Origin: an uncultured Clostridia bacterium
Lineage (GTDB): Bacteria; Bacillota; Clostridia; Christensenellales; Borkfalkiaceae
Assembly (NCBI GenBank): GCA_946540675.1
Contig: CAMNIW010000006.1
Span: forward strand, 1-21,909
DNA length: 21,909 nt
Reading direction: 5' to 3'
Part shown: positions 19,290 to 21,909 of the stretch, one piece after another
Position numbering within the stretch: position 1 is the first letter of the stretch
Layout of the letters: every line of letters starts with the position of its first letter
Notes under the pieces: generated by a model
What the model saw: the letters and a program-made list of their open reading frames with translations, nothing else
The model's database searches: none
Told to the model about the DNA's origin: nothing
Position numbers and translations under genes: made by a program

Positions 19290-20402
19290 ATGATAAGCGC
19301 GATAATAACCTGCGCGGGAAAAGGCGAACGCGCGGGGAAAGGCTATAACAAACTCCTTGCGGATATAGGCGGCGTAACGCCTTTCGAAAAGTGTCTCGCG
19401 GCGTTTGCCCCCTGCTCGGACGAGATAATAATAACGTGCACCGAAGAAGACGAGCCGTCTTTTAAGGAAAAAGCGGCGGGAACGGACAACGTAAAGTTCG
19501 TCCGCGGCGGAAAAACCCGTTTTCTCTCGGTATACGAAGGGCTTAAAGCGGCGAACGGCGACATAGCGGTCGTACACGACGGCGCGAGACCTTTCGTTAC
19601 GGAAAGGATAATAAAAGACTGCATAGCGTCGGCCGAAAAATACGGTTCGGGCGTGGCGGCGATACCGTCCGTCGACACCGTGGCGAAAACCGACGGAAAA
19701 AACATTTTAAGTTCGGGCAGGAAAAACGTCTTTCTCGTGCAGACTCCGCAAGCCTTCGTAAAAGCCGATCTTTTAAGGGCGTATTCGCTCGCGGAAGGCG
19801 GCGAAGAGTTTACGGACGAAAGCGGACTGTACGGGAAATATATAGGCGCGTGCCGGATAGTCGAAGGCGATAAGAAAAACGTTAAACTCACCTACCCCGA
19901 AGATTTCCGCGCGGCGGAAGACCTATACGTCGGCACGGGGTTCGACCTGCACTTGTTCGCAAATAACAGAAAACTTATGCTCGGCGGCATAGAGATACCG
20001 TACGTAAAAGGGCTTTTGGGACACAGCGACGCGGACGTTTTGCTGCACGCGATAACCGACGCGCTTCTTTCGTCCGCAAGCCTTCCCGACATAGGAAGAC
20101 TTTTTCCCGACACCGATCCCGCTTACGAAGGGATATCGAGCGCGATACTTCTCGGCAAAGCGCTCGGCTTATTGAAGGATAAAGGCTTTTCGGTAAAGAA
20201 CGTCAGCGCGGTGATAATGGCTCAAAAACCCAAACTCGCGCCTTACGTAGACAAAATAAAACAAAACGTCGCGGATATTCTCGGCGTCGCCGCCGAAGCG
20301 GTAGGGATAACGTGCACCACTCTGGAAGGTATAGGCACCGTCGGAAGAGAAGAAGGTATAGCCGTACAGGCGTACTGTCTGACAAGGAAGAAAAATGGCT
20401 AA
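19290..20402 (+). CDS. ispDF: Bifunctional IspD-IspF (MEP pathway cytidylyltransferase and cyclodiphosphate synthase)
   Basis: Fusion of two MEP-pathway enzymes. Residues 1-210, IspD, make CDP-methylerythritol from MEP and CTP: GKGER (10-14), K21, RGGKTRFLSV (72-81), HDGARP (96-101) and K199 are visible. Residues 212-370, IspF, form the cyclic diphosphate: GTGFDLH with zinc ligands D219 and H221, then GHSDADVLLH with H253, PDIGRLFPDTD, and the CDP-binding TTLEGIG. The usual KATTTE is TCTTLE here, keeping two threonines and the glutamate. 370 residues with almost no linker, as in other IspDF fusions. The ATG lacks a good Shine-Dalgarno (only GGGG some 13 bases upstream), so coupling to rqcP, 16 bp upstream, is likely. 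Its end overlaps radA by eight bases. Confidence 0.95.
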   Translation: MISAIITCAGKGERAGKGYNKLLADIGGVTPFEKCLAAFAPCSDEIIITCTEEDEPSFKEKAAGTDNVKFVRGGKTRFLSVYEGLKAANGDIAVVHDGARPFVTERIIKDCIASAEKYGSGVAAIPSVDTVAKTDGKNILSSGRKNVFLVQTPQAFVKADLLRAYSLAEGGEEFTDESGLYGKYIGACRIVEGDKKNVKLTYPEDFRAAEDLYVGTGFDLHLFANNRKLMLGGIEIPYVKGLLGHSDADVLLHAITDALLSSASLPDIGRLFPDTDPAYEGISSAILLGKALGLLKDKGFSVKNVSAVIMAQKPKLAPYVDKIKQNVADILGVAAEAVGITCTTLEGIGTVGREEGIAVQAYCLTRKKNG

Positions 20403-21786
20403 GATAAAAACTGCTTCAAAATACGTTTGCACCGAGTGCGGCTCGGTCGCTCCGGGATGGCTGGGAAGATGCCCCGCCTGCGGAAAATTCGGAACTATCG
20501 TCGAAGAGATAGAAGAAGTCGCGGAGAAAAAGGACGTGACAAAACGTCCGTCCTACCAAAAACCCGTCAGGCTGTCCGACGTCTCGCGCGAAAAGACGGC
20601 GCGCATAAAATCGGGTTCGGACGAACTCGACGCGGTGCTCGGCGGCGGAATAGTCCCCGCTTCTCTCGTGCTTATAGGCGGAGACCCCGGCATAGGCAAA
20701 TCCACGCTTATGACGCAGGTCGCCTGCGCCCTTTCGGAAAGCCATAAAGTGTTGTACGCTTCTGCCGAAGAGAGTTGCTCGCAAATGAAAATGCGTTGCG
20801 ACAGGCTCGGCGTGGCGAGCGACAAACTCATGGTGATGAACGAAACCTGTCTCGACAACATAATCGACAGCGCGGACGGCTACGAATTTCTGATAGTGGA
20901 CTCAATACAAGCCGTCTATCTCGAAGACCTTGCCGGGTCGGCGGGAAGCGTCGGACAAATAAAGGAATGCGCGTCAAGGCTTATGCGCTTTGCGAAATCG
21001 AGCCGCGTGACCGTTTTCATAGTGGGGCACGTCACCAAAGAAGGCGCGATAGCGGGGCCGAAAATTCTCGAACACATAATGGACACCGTCCTTTATTTCG
21101 AAGGTCAGCCGCAAGACAACTACAAACTGCTCCGCGCGGTAAAAAACCGTTTCGGTTCGGCGCAGGAAGTAGGCGTTTTCGAAATGCGCGAAGACGGTAT
21201 TTACGGAGTAAAGGACTACAACGGGATATTCGTTTCCGAAGACCGCGGACAGGAAGCCGGAAGCGTGGTCACCCCGTCGGTATCGGGCAACAGGTGTATG
21301 CCCGTCGAGATACAGACTCTTCTTTCCAAAACCGTATTCGGAATGCCGCGGCGTATGCCGCTCGGCGTGGATTACAACAGGGCGATGCTCCTGCTCGCCG
21401 TGCTCGAAAAGCGCGCGTATATGCCTTTCTATACGCAGGACGTATATATAACGGTAATGGGCGGAATAAAACTGAACGAACCGGCGGCGGATCTTGCGGT
21501 CGCGCTTGCTCTCGCGAGTTGTTATAAAGGCATACCCGTGGACAAGTACACCGCCGCTTTCGGAGAAATAGGACTTACGGGCGAGATAAGGAGCGTTATG
21601 CAGGCGGAAAAACGCGTTTCGGAGTGCGTGCGCATGGGATACAAACGGGTACTCGTGCCCGACCGCAACGCGAAAAATCTCGAAAAGTTTAAGGACAAAA
21701 TAAAGATAGTTCCCGTAAAACACGTCTATCAGGCGATAAAGATCGTTCTTGACGAACAGCCGAGAGGATCGGATAAAGAAAAATAA
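20395..21786 (+). CDS. radA: DNA repair protein RadA (Sms)
   Basis: RecA-like ATPase and DnaB-type helicase that helps branch migration and processing of recombination intermediates. At 463 residues it is family length. Seen: N-terminal zinc finger C12-x2-C15 and C26-x2-C29, Walker A GGDPGIGKST (95-104), Walker B FLIVDSIQ with D169, the RadA-specific KNRFG motif (250-254), and a C-terminal Lon-protease-like domain (from about 285, VEIQTLLSKT through GEIGLTGEIRSV) without protease function in this family. AAGGAAG precedes the ATG. The start overlaps the end of ispDF by eight bases, indicating translational coupling. It is the last gene of the operon; a hairpin follows the stop. Confidence 0.97.
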   Translation: MAKIKTASKYVCTECGSVAPGWLGRCPACGKFGTIVEEIEEVAEKKDVTKRPSYQKPVRLSDVSREKTARIKSGSDELDAVLGGGIVPASLVLIGGDPGIGKSTLMTQVACALSESHKVLYASAEESCSQMKMRCDRLGVASDKLMVMNETCLDNIIDSADGYEFLIVDSIQAVYLEDLAGSAGSVGQIKECASRLMRFAKSSRVTVFIVGHVTKEGAIAGPKILEHIMDTVLYFEGQPQDNYKLLRAVKNRFGSAQEVGVFEMREDGIYGVKDYNGIFVSEDRGQEAGSVVTPSVSGNRCMPVEIQTLLSKTVFGMPRRMPLGVDYNRAMLLLAVLEKRAYMPFYTQDVYITVMGGIKLNEPAADLAVALALASCYKGIPVDKYTAAFGEIGLTGEIRSVMQAEKRVSECVRMGYKRVLVPDRNAKNLEKFKDKIKIVPVKHVYQAIKIVLDEQPRGSDKEK

Positions 21787-21791
21787 AACCT

Positions 21792-21819
21792 GCGGCGGAG
21801 CAAAAATTTGCTCCGCCGC
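21792..21819 (+). terminator. Hairpin terminator after radA
   Basis: Perfect 13-bp stem GCGGCGGAGCAAA/TTTGCTCCGCCGC around a two-base loop (11-12 pairs if the loop opens), beginning five bases after the radA stop. The 3' tail has only a short T-run (CTTTATG), with a TTTTTT tract ten bases on, so termination is likely but not textbook. Confidence 0.75.
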
Positions 21820-21842
21820 CTTTATGTAAATTTTTTCCGTCG

Positions 21843-21862
21843 TAGCCGAGCGTTAATAGGTT
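21843..21862 (+). repeat. Short intergenic repeat, copy 2
   Basis: TAGCCGAGCGTTAATAGGTT matches copy 1 at 6544-6563 in 17 of 20 bases. It lies in the non-coding tail after the radA terminator. Nothing else is recognised between 21863 and the window end. Confidence 0.35.
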
Positions 21863-21909
21863 GAACCCGCCTGCAAGTCGCGCCTTTTCGCGGCTTTTCC
21901 GCTCATCTT

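Noticed and set aside
21853..21906. Short minus-strand frame beginning MSGKAAKRRD
   Set aside because: Only 17 codons, at the window edge, overlapping the repeat and with no ribosome binding site visible within the window.

Overview
The window is a run of bacterial housekeeping and fermentation genes. RpoB and RpoC resemble Bacillota (Firmicutes) proteins closely. RqcP (YabO-like), an NAD-linked trimeric [FeFe] hydrogenase, a cytoplasmic GH2 beta-galactosidase and the threonine dehydrogenase pair fit an anaerobic, H2-evolving, sugar-fermenting clostridium. An uncultured gut Clostridia lineage is my best guess from protein resemblance alone. Shine-Dalgarno sites are mostly canonical (AAGGAG types). 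Several promoters match the SigA consensus almost perfectly.

Layout. From 1 to 18800 every gene reads on the minus strand; from 19031 to 21786 every gene reads on the plus strand. The two blocks diverge from a 230-bp intergenic region (18801-19030) that holds back-to-back promoters with overlapping -10 boxes. In minus-strand transcription order: rpoB-rpoC with a strong intrinsic terminator; hydC-hydB-hydA with its own perfect-consensus promoter and terminator; a tyrosine phosphatase whose promoter places the transcript start at its ATG; a terminator hairpin; lacZ-tdh-kbl; then eno from its own promoter, cut off by the window edge after 234 codons. The plus-strand operon is rqcP-ispDF-radA, ending in a hairpin terminator.

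How they fit together. HydABC would couple reoxidation of NADH and reduced ferredoxin to H2 release during fermentation. LacZ brings in lactose-type sugars and enolase serves glycolysis. Tdh plus Kbl turn threonine into glycine and acetyl-CoA. IspDF supplies two MEP-pathway steps to isoprenoids. RqcP, RadA and RNA polymerase serve translation quality control, recombination and transcription.

I found no mobile element, CRISPR array, tRNA, rRNA or defence locus, and no convincing new multigene system. The points worth a second look are regulatory and structural: the overlapping divergent promoters with three 8-bp repeats, a probable leaderless mRNA, a 5'-terminal hairpin on the hydrogenase mRNA, a terminator merged with a 14-bp palindrome before lacZ, clade-type insertions and an acidic tail in RNA polymerase, a TSCSPGW hydrogenase motif, strong avoidance of TTA/CTA/TCA codons, and a short intergenic repeat present twice.
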